Source of the DNA: Cyanoderma ruficeps
Taxonomy: Eukaryota > Chordata > Aves > Passeriformes > Timaliidae
Length of the DNA stretch: 64,000 bases
Assembly (NCBI GenBank): GCA_008694505.1
Contig: VZDJ01000034.1
Coordinates: forward strand, 6,534,354 to 6,598,353
Direction: 5' to 3'
Shown in pieces: positions 39,131 to 50,679 of this stretch. The notes under the pieces were generated by a model, which saw nothing but the letters and a program-made list of their open reading frames with translations, did not search any database and was not told the DNA's origin. Within the stretch, counting starts at the first letter, position 1, and each line of letters opens with the position of its first letter. Both the position numbers and the translations under genes were made by a program.

Positions 39131-40540
39131 TGTGTCTTTGTTTTGCAGCCCTGAATGCAAAGAATTCATAGCAGTTAATTAATTTTACCCTTTTGCGATG
39201 AACTTCTGTAAAGCTTTTTGCAGTCACTCGGTTTGTTTCAGATAAGCAGGTTCTAAAGGAGCCACCGCTCAGCACGTATCGATACCCGACACTCACCTCT
39301 AAGCCACTGTACCCTTGCACTGTGCAGTGCCATAGATCTAAAATCCAGGTCCCACACCTTGGGGTGCCCGCACCTAGACTGGTAAGCAGCTCCCTCCAGA
39401 TTTCATCTGTGCCAAGGAACGTTACTTGTGCTTTTAGCAATTGAAGTTCCTTATCAGAAGTGGGTTGGGGGAAACAAGAGTTGCTGTCCCAATGGATTTC
39501 TGTCCACAGCATCTCCTTTGGGGATGCATGTTTTAAACTTTTATTTAGATCAGCCCACTCATGGGAAAGAGGCTTCTGCCACACTTCCAGCCCAGAAGAA
39601 TGCTGTTAACTCCTGTTAAAACTAGTCACAGGAAGAACTTTCCAGCTTAATAAAGCACTAGTAAATATACACAGACTGATAAAGTTTGAACTAAGGTATG
39701 ATAAGTGCAGAAGTGTCACATAAGAGGCAGCTTCTTAACAAAATGCACAGTGTTAGAGCAGAAGTTAGTGGACGACTATTTCCACTTGCGATATGAGCTA
39801 GAGGAATTGTGTTGTGTACTTAGGGTTGCAACCCACTGAAGCTTGGGTCTGTATTTTTCTGTACGCCATAAATACTGTGCTGTAGCTGTGAATAGTCTGA
39901 ATATGGATATTTACAGAGTTTTTAGCCTATGTAATTTTCAAGTGAATCTTCATTACTCTGTATCCCACTGAGGCTTGTGAATAGCAGAGCAGACAAAACT
40001 GCATGACTGAGTTTTCCACCCACAGAATTAAAAAATAGGTTGTGCCTTAATATGCTTTGTTTAAAGAGTTTCTAAAACACTCAGGCTCAGAAAGAAATCC
40101 CACACATTTGTTCATATTCCACTGAAAAAGTTGCTTACATTTTTTTATGCACCTTAATCAGAATAATCTCCAAACTGTCCCATCTGTGAATTTTGCATTT
40201 TAGCACTTGCACTATTACCAGCTACTTCTGCTGAGTAACACTTTAAAATGGTATTCTTGGATCTCCAAAGACTAACTGTGAGCCCCTGCAAGGAACCTCA
40301 TGGTAAGTTTTTGTAATTAGCATGGTTTTAATTCTGTTTAAGTTGTTCAGGTCTAGGTTTAAGAGGCTGGTTGGCAGCACTGAGTAGTCTTTGCTAATAA
40401 TTTTAGCTTTCCTTCATCTTCAAACAAAATCTCCTGAAAATTGTAGAATTTCAAGTTTCAGTAGCATTTAACTGCTTTGCATACTTTAATGTTTATAAGT
40501 GAGTGAATAAACTATCACTGAAATACATTGAAGTGTTTTG
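39131..40540 (+). other. TARDBP: Probable extended TARDBP 3' UTR with distal poly(A) signals
   Basis: Beyond the first AATAAA there are two more canonical signals, at 39649-39654 (CTTAATAAAGC) and 40506-40511 (GTGAATAAACT), both followed by U/GU-rich sequence. There is no competing gene. Mammalian TARDBP uses several alternative poly(A) sites over about 3 kb past the stop, and the last signal here is 2.8 kb past it. A 164-codon antisense frame at 39090-39584 resembles no protease or other family and is not annotated. Confidence 0.5.
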
Positions 40541-43500
40541 AGTCTTCATTTTAGAGAGATACTTCATTTTCAGTTACTCTAGAAAGTGAAATGTTAATGG
40601 AAGGGTCTGAGATACAAGAAAGAGGAGGTTTATCTATATTGTAAGGGGGTTCATATCACAGGAAATAATGTTTTTTCTAACACTGCAGACTAATTCCAAG
40701 GATCTGTTGTCCACTGTAATTGGACCAAAACTGAATGTGTAAGCTTGTTCTTCAGAAAGCTGCTTGGGAAAAGTTTTTACAGCTGAGAGCAGGAACTTCT
40801 CAGGCATGCACTGTGCAGCAGCAGCCTGTAGGGGCACAGGGACAACAGGGTTGGTAAATGCCCCCACATACAGCAAGGAGCTGGTACCACATACCTGAGG
40901 CTTGGATGAAGGGATGTCAGTGCTCTGCAGGCTCTCTCTCATTGGACCTGTGTTCAGTCAGAAGCTGCAGTCAAACGAGAATTCACAGCACTATTTAAAA
41001 GAACAAAATACACTTCGTGAAGGAATGAATAAAGCATTCTGTAGGCAGATGGCAGCTTTGTACAGCTGAAGGACTTCTAACAGCTGCTGGGACATTTCTT
41101 CCCCATCCCGTCATCTGCAGTCAATCTTCCCGGTAAACAGGTACGTGTAAGATTAGTACTGATTGAGATTTCCTGCTCCAGTGTAACCGATACCATTATC
41201 AAAGGGGACAAGATAATTTTTATAGCCTTCATGTTAAATTTCTCCCAGGTCACCTTGATAGTGTTTTCTCAAAATTCCCAGTTGACTCCTCAAAAATGAG
41301 GGGTTTTTTTGATCAAGCTATATGGTAAGCAGCTGTTTGAACGCTGCGGTCATGCACAACTGAGCCACGTAACTCCCTGCCCTGTTAACACCACTTACCA
41401 GGGAAGTTCTCCAGACTCACCTTCCTCCACAAACTCATTCCACAAACTGCAAGACAACAGTGGCAGCAAAAGCTGTTCAACAGTTTGAGATCTAAATACT
41501 GAATTATTGTGCTTATATGTATTAAATTAAGTTAATGATTCTAAATGTAATTCCTGGATTGTTTTAGAATGGTAAAATTGCTTGCAAAGGAATATTTGAT
41601 GTAGAATACAATTTTCATTAGTACTGCATCCCTTTGAAAAGTTCTGTAATCAAGAGAGACAGATTGCTGAGGAATTTGGACAGGGAGGAGGAAGTGCATT
41701 TGTTCTGAATGTAAATTAAGGTAATTGGAATATATGGATGTTCTAATCTAAAAGATAAGAGGGACAATTATGCTATTACATTGTACAATGTTTCTCCCAA
41801 AACTCAGTCTTGGATCTTGACTAATATTACAGAGTAATTAATTTAGCAGTTCAGGCGTTAAAAAACCAAATAAAATCCAGAACCCTGTACTCAGCAGTGA
41901 GGGGATTTTTTTTCCCCTCACAAATACTGCTGCAGCGTGGTTCAGTCTTCCTCTCAGAAACAATGCCAATCACTTTAAAAGCAACAATTCAGTTAATTAT
42001 GAAACCGTGTTCTCCAAAGAGAGCTGGAATACAGGAACATTTGGGTTTTTACTCTCATGAAGAACTGAACTGAGTTCTGGGCATTACTCTGCAATAGGGA
42101 GCCTCAGGCATGACCAAGATAAATTAAATAGTAAATGAATTAACAAATCAAAGGTCAATAGAAACTACAGTCACCCTGTGAGGTTATCGTAATATTTTCA
42201 GTTTTGTTAGCATTCCTCCCTGTTAAACAGCACCTGTAGCACTTGCCATTCTGAAAATCAGCAAAACATAAAGGTAGCGATTGTTAAAATGAACATTCTG
42301 CAGTGAAATAGTTTTGCCTTACCAACTTAAAGGTACTCCAGGAAAATCTAAGAAAGCCACAGAGCTCCACTGCATAAACAGCCAAGTAGCCAAGCTGGGC
42401 CACTGTCCCCTTGCCTGCACGAACATATCATTGTAGGCTTGGTATGAGAGACAGGCTGGAATTTATCCAGTATCCATCACCACGTGTGAATCTTCACCTG
42501 TATCCCAGAGAACACTAATGAGAACCATAAATAGAACAGCTGGGCATTGTTTAATTGTTTTAACACAGAAGTGACACTCAACAGGCATCATCCAACACCA
42601 TGTTTGAGGTGTTCTTTGAGTCACTGCAGGTGTGTAAGCAGGTGGCTGTGTCACTTTCCCCCCTTGGGTTATTCCCAAGAGCTAATCTATTAAATCCATT
42701 GATTGATAGGGGAAAGGTCAGAAAGAATGATAAGCAAGCTCTCAGCTGTAACTGTGTTAAGCCTACCCTGGCTACCTTTCCCCATTCTTACATGGCTTTG
42801 CATGTAGGTACATGCAAGTAAAACATGCGAGTACATGCCACAGTGAAAAGCTCTGTTGTGTCCAGGCAAGGCTGTGGCATTCCCTCTGCATAGCCCCAGA
42901 GCCAAGGACCATGTTCAGACCTTACCATTATGATTTGCCTTCCTGGGGCAGAACAGGGCTTTATTCACACTGCCATTGAATTTTGGCATTGCATTTTCAT
43001 ACACACCCAGGTCTCCCAGTGTCTATGTGGAATACATTAACTCTCACATCAGTTCAGTTATTCTGGGATTCTATATAAATTCAGACAGAATATAAAGCAA
43101 CTGCCGAGGTAAGCCTGAGCCTCCCCAAACCACAGTAATCTAACTTTGATTTTAAAATTCCATAAGCATACACAGACAAGTATCTTCCAAAGCTGCCTGC
43201 CGAGAAGCTCAGTTCAGTTACTAAGAAATAAGTCTGAAACACAACATTCAGCAGGAATGTCCACGTATTACTGTTTTAACTTCCCTGGAGAGATCTGTAA
43301 TGGAAGAACATAAAAAATTCTCACTACACTGATCTTGTGACATCTTTTGTAAAATCATTCTTTTCTTCCAACATACTTAGAAGCAAATCTCTAAGCAGCA
43401 GCATCCGGGGCAGCAAGGGCAGATGTACACGCAGGCATGCAGAGACAGGAACAATTCTTCAGGGAACATATCAAAGGACAACTGCTGCCAATCCAACGCA

Positions 43501-44487
43501 CCAAACACACCTAATTACAGAATATGAACAACGGAAATTGTTAAGGAGAAGGGGCACCTACGTGTTTAATGCCCGAGAAATGAAGTCGAACAGGGCGGAC
43601 AGGATTCACCTACGTCGAGTAGCATAATTCGGAGCGTCACGAAGGAGCACCACCCTAATGTGCCGCGTTTGCAGCGCTGCAGTCTGACCACGGTGTGGTG
43701 CTTCAGAGCCGCAACACGGCAAACTTGGGCGGGTCGCAGCGCACAGCGCTCCTCTTCAGAGCGAATTCGGTACTACTGCTAAGCCCTGCTGGGGGAAAAC
43801 AAACTTTTTCTCTACACGGTTTCACTTGCGCGGACAAAATCTGCAGTTGCTGAGAATTAAAGCAAAACCCCTGACAGACTCCTGGTAATGTTCTCACACC
43901 AAAGGGGAGCAGTGACCTGCACACAGCCTGGCTGCACTCACAGGATCAGCCCAGGACATCTGTTGCCTCGACATATCACTTTTAACTCTTGTCAAGTTAG
44001 GAGAATTGTTCAATAAAATAAAATCGCATGCCTGGATCCAAGCTGGCCTGTACGGTTAGCTGGAATGCTGGAGTTCTCTTAAAACTGTACTTTAGAAGTA
44101 AACTTCCTAGTAGCCACTTAGGAGTAGTACACATAGTAGGTGCACTACCAGAAATATACCTATGAAGCCACTATTTCACAATATCACTGTTCGGTTGATA
44201 TTCAGGCCTTTCCAGCATGAAGCTGTGGGAATAGGGCAGAGGTTGTGATGCAATCTATCAAGTCATCACACATGAGTGATTGGTTTCAGTCAATTTTCAA
44301 AGAGGAGGGTGTTGGGAGAAAAAAAGAAACCCAAAAGGACAAAATGTAGCAAAGAAGTGAACCAGGAGACACACCGGGAGACACAACTGTGCATTAACAT
44401 GGTGAAACACCGGCTGAAGAAGAGGCAGTAAACGAGCTGGGCCTGTCTCATGAAGTCTATGATGAACTGCAGTAAACCTCACCTTAC
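40541..44487. other. TARDBP-MASP2 interval lacking the expected MASP2 3' exons
   Basis: By the mammalian arrangement this convergent gap should hold, on the - strand, the second half of CUB2, four CCP exons and one long serine protease exon of MASP2. No - strand open frame here is long enough for a one-exon protease domain. I found no GDSGG or TAAHC signature by eye on that strand, and no convincing TGW-type CUB end. The stretch has no N gap. It is otherwise unremarkable AT-rich sequence with many short chance frames. Confidence 0.6.
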
Positions 44488-44654
44488 CTTAAAGACAACA
44501 CAGGGGCACAACACTCCTGGGTGTGTCTTCACAGCAGGATCGGGAAGCTCTTCTACCTGGATACTGTAGCTGCAGGAGCTGAGACAAAGTGTAGGATAGT
44601 CAGGGCCAGTGATTTCTCCAATCCTCTCCGTAAAAACCTGCTTCTGACAGCGGG
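44488..44654 (-). pseudogene. MASP2: MASP2 CUB2 first-half exon, shortened
   Basis: The exon lies between a TTTTTTCCCAG acceptor and an AAG|GTAAGG donor and joins the EGF exon in phase (ACA G|CC). It reads ARCQKQVFTERIGEITGPDYP, then LSSCSYSIQVEE, then KTHPGVLCP, all recognisable as the CUB2 start of MASP2. Compared with the human protein it is about ten residues shorter, in frame: two residues are gone before LSSC, and the hydrophobic strand that should follow the EE pair is replaced by LPDPAV. The usual YDFLK end reads CVVFK. A CUB fold with that strand missing is unlikely to be stable. I call it a decaying exon because no continuation of CUB2 is visible further along the - strand. It could still be spliced into mRNA. 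Confidence 0.6.
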
Positions 44655-47600
44655 CTGGGAAAAAAACCTCAACCAAACAACAAGAAATTATGACCATTGG
44701 TGTATTAACTGAGCTTGGATGCATTGGGTAAATGTAGTGGATCATTTTCTACACTTGTCTACACCTTCATGAAAGTTCTGGAGCCACATATGTACCTGCC
44801 TCTCTCCCTCTCTCACGGTGGGGCTAGGGCATCAGCACTATCCTGTACTCCTGCTTCAGGCGAGGGACGGGGAAGGACACTGGGAAAGTACCACTGATGC
44901 AGCTGCAGGGCTGGACAGCAGAAATAAGTGTGGTAACTGGAAGCTCATCGGAAACATTTCAAGGTATTTGATTTGCAGCTTGTCTTCTGCCCCAGAGTGT
45001 GTAGAGTGGTAAGATAGCTATCAGCTCCTCAACTCCACAAGCCTCTAAATGCAGCTCTTTCTTTTTAATGCCTTTTTTGCCAGACATTTAGAATGTAATT
45101 GTATTCTATGAGCAAAACCAGCTGTGCCTCTTGCTGGCACAACTGGAGCCACAAATGCTCCCCTCTGAAAAGAAGCAAGAAGGAACAGCCACAAGGAGGA
45201 TCTCTGCTTGTTGACAGCATCTGATCGCTGTGAAGTGGTGCTTTGATCAGCTGGGAACAAAGGCTTTATGATGTGCTACAAAAGCTGTATGAGCAATCCT
45301 GCAATTGATGAGGAATGCTGGAGTGGCTGATAACACCACAGATTTTTGCACCATTCTGATACTGAATTAATTGTAAGAGGGAAATTGTTTGACTTTGAAT
45401 TGAATCCTCAAATACACCATGCTAACCTCCACCAACAAAAATGCAATTATCCAGGTATTAATTAATGATTTTCATCTAGAAACAGACCACACAGCTTAAG
45501 GTTGACATTTAAATGGAAGGGAACCAAGTGGTGAATGATGTACATTACTGTCCCTTAACTAACCATGGACTTTGTAAGCCAAGATTCTAAGCTTCTTTTC
45601 CTTCAGAGAGAGTGTCCCATCTAAAAGACTGTCCATCTCTCCATCTCTTGCCATGCTCACCTGGAAAAGGCTTCCTTCTCTCTTTATTCCATGCACTAAA
45701 GAGTGCTTTATGAAGCTTCATAAATAACAATTAAAAGCCACTTGGCTAAATTGCCGAAGTAAGGAAATACTGATTGGCTAAAACAAAGCTTTATCTTCAG
45801 CAGTTCATCTACAGCTGCTTGGCTCTGACTTGTCAAACTCTTGCACAAATCATCATGCGTCCTCCAAGGAGTTGGGGAGCCCTAGTCCCTGACAAGGACG
45901 GAGCATGGCATTTCTCCAAAATGTTTTAAGATGGTCCCTGCCCAAAGGGAGTACAGCCTAAATGGACATCAAATGGGTATTACTGTGGAGCAGAGAGAGG
46001 TGCTGTGAGAGACCGAGACAGAATCAATTAACACCACAAGTAATTGAGCTGAAGAACAGCATTCCTGAAGTGACACTTTTGTGGGGAGGGCACTGTGCCT
46101 TCCCCTGTATGAAGACAAGACACCTCAGATGCCCTGTGACATACATTCATATTACTTTACAAAACACCTAGAACTCTGAAGCTTTGCTCACCAGAACACC
46201 CTTCAGCCATGAGTCCAGGTTCCCACAGGAGAAATGGTCAAAATTTGGATTAAAAAAAAAAATCCGACCTTTCCAAAGAGTGAATGGGCTCTGAATATAA
46301 AGTTTCAATCTAGAAGTCTGGGTGCAGAAAAAAGCATATCTAAAAGGAGCATTAGGGAACAAAGGTGTGTTGTGGTTCAGGTCTTCTTGCAGTTTAAGAA
46401 CTATGTAAGGTTAAGCAACAAGAGCTGGACAAGGAATTCAAGACTCTCCAGGTAGCTGTAATGCTCAGGGGACTTTCACAATGGCTTCACTCTTACCAGT
46501 TCCTGCCTGATTTACCTTCTTTTTTTCCCAAGTGACACATAGGAATGTGAGAAAATGAATGCCCCAGAGGCTGCATTCGGCTTTCAACAGGCAACAGCCT
46601 CTTTATTATCTGCAGCAGGCAAGTCTGAAAAGCAAGGAACCACATGGACAAGTCATGGAGCAAGAGAAGCCTCCAGCCCTTGGGTAGAGTGCAACAGGCA
46701 GGTCAGGAAGGAAGGAAACCAGCTCTTGCCAGCACATCTGTCTCCATCTCTGCCTAAGCGAGGAGAAACTTAATTATCTCCTGCTGGAAAATAAAGGAGA
46801 AAAAGAGCCTGTCAACGTCAGCCAGCTCAAACAGGAGCCCAAAAGACACAGTGGCAGCTTTTGCCCTCAACTCATGAAGGACATCTGCAGAGACCTTTGC
46901 CTTGCAACCCAGTGGCTGGAGCAGCTGCAGTGCTGGATTTAAGGGGCTCTGAAATGTGAACAGGGTTCCAGCACATCAGCTGCATCACAGCAATTCCCAA
47001 TGTCTCCACCGTCAAGGTAGCTCAGTCCCCTCACTATTGCTAAGAAACTCCCTCTGCTGGAGCTCTTTTTAAGGAGGGGGGCATAAATGTACGCACATGA
47101 ATGCCAATACTGAGAGCTTCTCCTCTGCTAGTTCAGCTTTCCATTTCGCACCTTCACATTAAGGCTTTACAGCATGAATAAATCCACATACTTGTGCTAA
47201 AAGGCACCACTTTAGGAAAAGCAGGATGAATGAACATGTCTGTTTCAATGCTCTGGAGACATGAGGAATTTGAATCTTGAATCAGACCCAGGCAGCCACG
47301 GATGGAGGGAGTTTGTAATAGGCTCTTGTTGAGAAGGCAAATGCCAAGGCAGCCTTAAGCACTGGAAGTTAGATCCAATTTTGCATTTCTGCATGGGGGA
47401 GCTCAAAGAAACTATCTTTCACCTATGACAGTATTTATGAGCAGTATGTGTGTTGATTTTTTCCAGGCAGGATTTAGCTCCCGCTGGCAAAGCTGCACCC
47501 ATAAAGGGTAAACCTCTTACCCCATGTAGGCACATGTTTCACTGCAAAGGGAATCCTGAGGTGCTTATTGCCATGCTGAGCCAGACACTTTGTTGACTGA

Positions 47601-48295
47601 TGCCACAGAAGCTTTCCCTAGTCATAAACTGCGGAGCAGAGCCAGGCAGCAGCCAGTGAGATAGACCTCACACTGTCAGCCCTTCTGAACAAGAGATCCA
47701 TGCCTGGCCATTTAACACGTGGATTATGGTATTTGGTGTCAGTGATACGTGAACCATGCTCCTTCTTAGCCTGTGTCCTTACAGGACAGCAATCTAATTA
47801 TTTCTCCATTAGAGTTCACAACTCAGTTGGTAGTCTTCCCAACGTATCTACTAACTTGGGTCCAGAATATTCAGGATCTCAGTACCCAGGGAGCAAGATA
47901 TACTCAGTTTTGCAAGACTGGCTGCACTGGCATCCATGAAGGCTTGTCTGCGGTGGGAAGTGTAAGGCATTTCTTGATTTTCCATTCAACCCACCTAAAG
48001 CTGAACAGAGGTGAAAAAGAGTAGCAAAAATCAAGTGCCAGTGCAGCATTTTACTGTGATACAAAACTGTTGTCCCTAACAGCAGCCACTAGCCCACAGC
48101 CCCTCAGCAAAGCAGGGCCTCTGCCCGCAGCCCTGACTAACCCTGTGAACCTCCTCCCAGTTGCCTCCCAGGCACACAGGAAATACTAAAAATGAAAACA
48201 AAACCCTAGAGCTTTCACTCTGATAATATTGTCAGGACTGGATTTAAGTGGATGCTGTAGATAGGGAAGTATCTCTTGATCTGGAAAGAGCTCAC
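44655..48295 (-). other. MASP2: MASP2 intron between EGF and CUB2 exons
   Basis: This 3.6 kb stretch would hold the alternative last exon of a MAp19-type transcript, a very short coding tail and a poly(A) site. I looked for an EQSL-type tail after an acceptor on the - strand and did not find a convincing one. The EGF exon itself reads through its donor for another 38 codons before a stop, which gives another possible end. No other gene or repeat was recognised. Confidence 0.5.
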
Positions 48296-50679
48296 CTGTA
48301 CATGTCCTCTTGTTTTCATGCAGTACGTAGCCAACCCTGCAGCTGCAATAGTAGCCCCCCATGTAGTTGTGACAGTGATGACTACAGAGGGGTTTAGTAT
48401 CCAACAGCTGTTTGCACTCATCGATATCTAATGGGCAAAGCACAAAATCAGGCAAACAATACATTTCAACGAAATGTTCTCTCAGTCTCAACCACTTTGT
48501 GTTTGGTCTTTGGTTGCTGTGCCCCTCTGCATCTGCTTCTGTACAATGAGACCACCTTCTCCCACCCCACACCAGCAGCCTCAGGCTATGAGAGCACAGG
48601 GAAGCACCAACCCTACCATACGTGTGGCTCTTCCATCTACAAGTGGGGCCATCCTCTCACCTTCAGCAGCATAAAAGGCCTCAAAGCCTGTGAATGGTTT
48701 CTCATTGGAGTAATCAGACCGAAACACTACCATGAGGTGGTTGTCAACAGAGGTGTACGTCCTGTTACCCGGAGCCTCCTCAGTGTCTGTACTGTCCCTT
48801 CCACACAGCACAGCCAAGGTCTTCCCACCAGAGCTCAGCTGCAAAGCAGGCAGACAAATCCACCAGGTGAGCACAGAGCACTGATCTTCTCAACCTGCTG
48901 CCATGGCTGACAAAGCATGTGCTTAACGGTGTGAGGAAGGTAGCTTGGATGCTCTCAAAAGGTGCTTCTGGAGATCAGTCCACACCCAAGGTCAGATAAG
49001 AGTGGATTTCCTCTGTTCTCTTTGACTTATGACCATAATTTTGTCCCCCTTTCTCCTTCCAGAGGTCCTCACAAAGCTCTGGTGCCAGCCATGCTTTCTT
49101 TATAATACTTACGTTAACTTGGCACTCTCAGTGACAAACAGGTCTTGGTAAAGCCAGAGACAACTGGGGTAAAAAGGTTTCACACACCAACAAATTCAAA
49201 TGTATAGAAAAAGGTGTCCTTAAGCAAGGGACTCGCTCTACATTGCACGTATTCGACTTCCAGCTCTTCCTTTATCTTTAATACGAGAGAAATGTTCTGA
49301 TACATGGGGTTTATGTTGGGCAAGGTAAAGAAGGAGCTGTGTACTACACACCTACCAGAAATGGATATTCTGTCCTACATGAAGGAAAGTTCATGAAGAA
49401 CAATGGACATTTGGGGAATGGGAGCAACTTGCCATATAAAATCATGGAAATGAGATTTTTCTCAGTGGGAGCAAGGCTGTCTGGTTTGGTTCAATCAGAT
49501 GCAAACTGGGTTTGCATACTCCCTGTGAACACAGCTCCTTCCCTATTGTACATCAGGCCCACACAAACAACAAAACGAGTGCAGAGGTAGCACGGCCTCA
49601 AATCAGTGACAGGTCCCTTGGACCAAACCACACGCATCTTTCGGGGACACTGCTGCTCACCCAAACACTTCCCAAAGGCAGTCTCTTTTTTCCCCTTCCT
49701 GAGGCTGTTTCTCACATTAGCCAGCAAACACACCACAGCATCTGCTGCTGTGAGTGCCCACTCAGATGAACTGACAGTATCTTGTTTAGACTATCACTTA
49801 TATTTTTTGGTCTCTCATTATAACCTGTGTCAAGCGCTACTTGTTAATTTAAAACACTGTAACATTCGCAAAATACTCAAATATTGTTTGGGGCAAAACT
49901 TCAAGTGTTTTGCTTCACGACAGAAGAGCATCAGAATTTTCTAAGCAAAAGTATCTCACATTTCAGGTGTTCCAACGTGACAACCACAGCTTCCTGGTCC
50001 CGTGGGCCTCAATAAACACATAATTTAGAAACCATCTGATCCTGAACTTTACAAGTAGACTAAAATCAAGAGCTGACAAAGAGTTATGTTGATTCTGCAT
50101 CTGCCCAGGATCACATAAACAGAGTTTTTAACAGCCACACCTGCTACATGTTACCCCATCCTACACATACCTTCACATAATCATATTCACACAGATAGGA
50201 CAACTCCAGGTTGAAATGGGTGAAGTAAATGCGGACAGAATATCCTTTGGGGACGGTAATATTCCATATTTTCTCCTTGTGATTTGGGTAGACCTTTGGG
50301 AAATTAGGGGATGTGATCCTCCCATACATTTTCTGCGGCACAATGCTGCTCCTTACTTCACCATAGAGCACAGCCAGCAAAATAAATAGCCTGCGTCAAA
50401 GGGACAGAGATTAATAGAGAAAGAGTGAGAATTAACTTGGATCATACCCCAAAAGCCACACATCCTAGCTGCCCGTCTCGATACCAAATCAGGTCACCCA
50501 GTGCTAGCTGGAAACCTTCATGCCCAACACCCTCTTCACTTAACAATTAAAGCAATTGAGAGGTATCAGTGGGGTCGTTGTAGTAATAGCTAAACAGTAT
50601 AAGTCTCACGCTCATGCCTTCTAGACCCTGCACAAAGCCACGTGGACAGAGGAGCTGGAGGTGACTGCACTCACCTCAT
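48296..50679 (-). CDS. MASP2: MASP2 5' exons: signal peptide, CUB1, EGF (MAp19-like)
   Basis: The exons are 50675-50679 (ATGAG|GTGAGT), 50171-50390, 48661-48838 and 48296-48427. Phases join without a break. The product starts [14 protein letters not shown], a secretion signal. CUB1 follows, with [19 protein letters not shown] and [21 protein letters not shown], including the acidic Ca-site residues and the CUB1 cysteine pair. The EGF module opens with DIDEC, has six cysteines and the Asn-hydroxylation motif [10 protein letters not shown]. In mammals MASP2 is the lectin-pathway protease that binds MBL/ficolins through CUB1-EGF-CUB2 and cleaves C4 and C2; MAp19 is its CUB1-EGF splice form. The gene is convergent with TARDBP, as in human. 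Upstream of the ATG is an ATTGCGC (C/EBP-like) motif near 50771. Later domains are eroded or missing, so a full protease is doubtful. Confidence 0.9.
48839..50170 (-). other. MASP2: MASP2 intron within CUB1
   Basis: The intron splits CUB1 after EYDYVK (donor AAG|GTATGT at 50170) and ends at TTTGCAG before LSSGG (exon start 48838). Human CUB1 is interrupted at the same residue. The intron is phase 0. Several short open frames on both strands are chance. I see no repeat of note. Confidence 0.75.

Noticed and set aside
39090..39584. 164-codon - strand open frame next to the TARDBP 3' end
   Set aside because: Considered as the missing MASP2 protease exon, but it has no His, Asp or Ser active-site motif, no IYGG-type start and no family resemblance. 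It is antisense to the 3' UTR.
40634..40942. 102-codon - strand frame with a VCG motif
   Set aside because: VCG hinted at the start of a MASP2 protease linker, but nothing around it aligns with CCP2 or the protease domain.
41095..41120. - strand MTGWG word, like the TGW end of a CUB domain
   Set aside because: No CUB2 sequence upstream in frame; a stop lies just before it.
43337..43627. 96-codon + strand frame, basic at its end
   Set aside because: No start context, family or splice support; GC-rich local composition.
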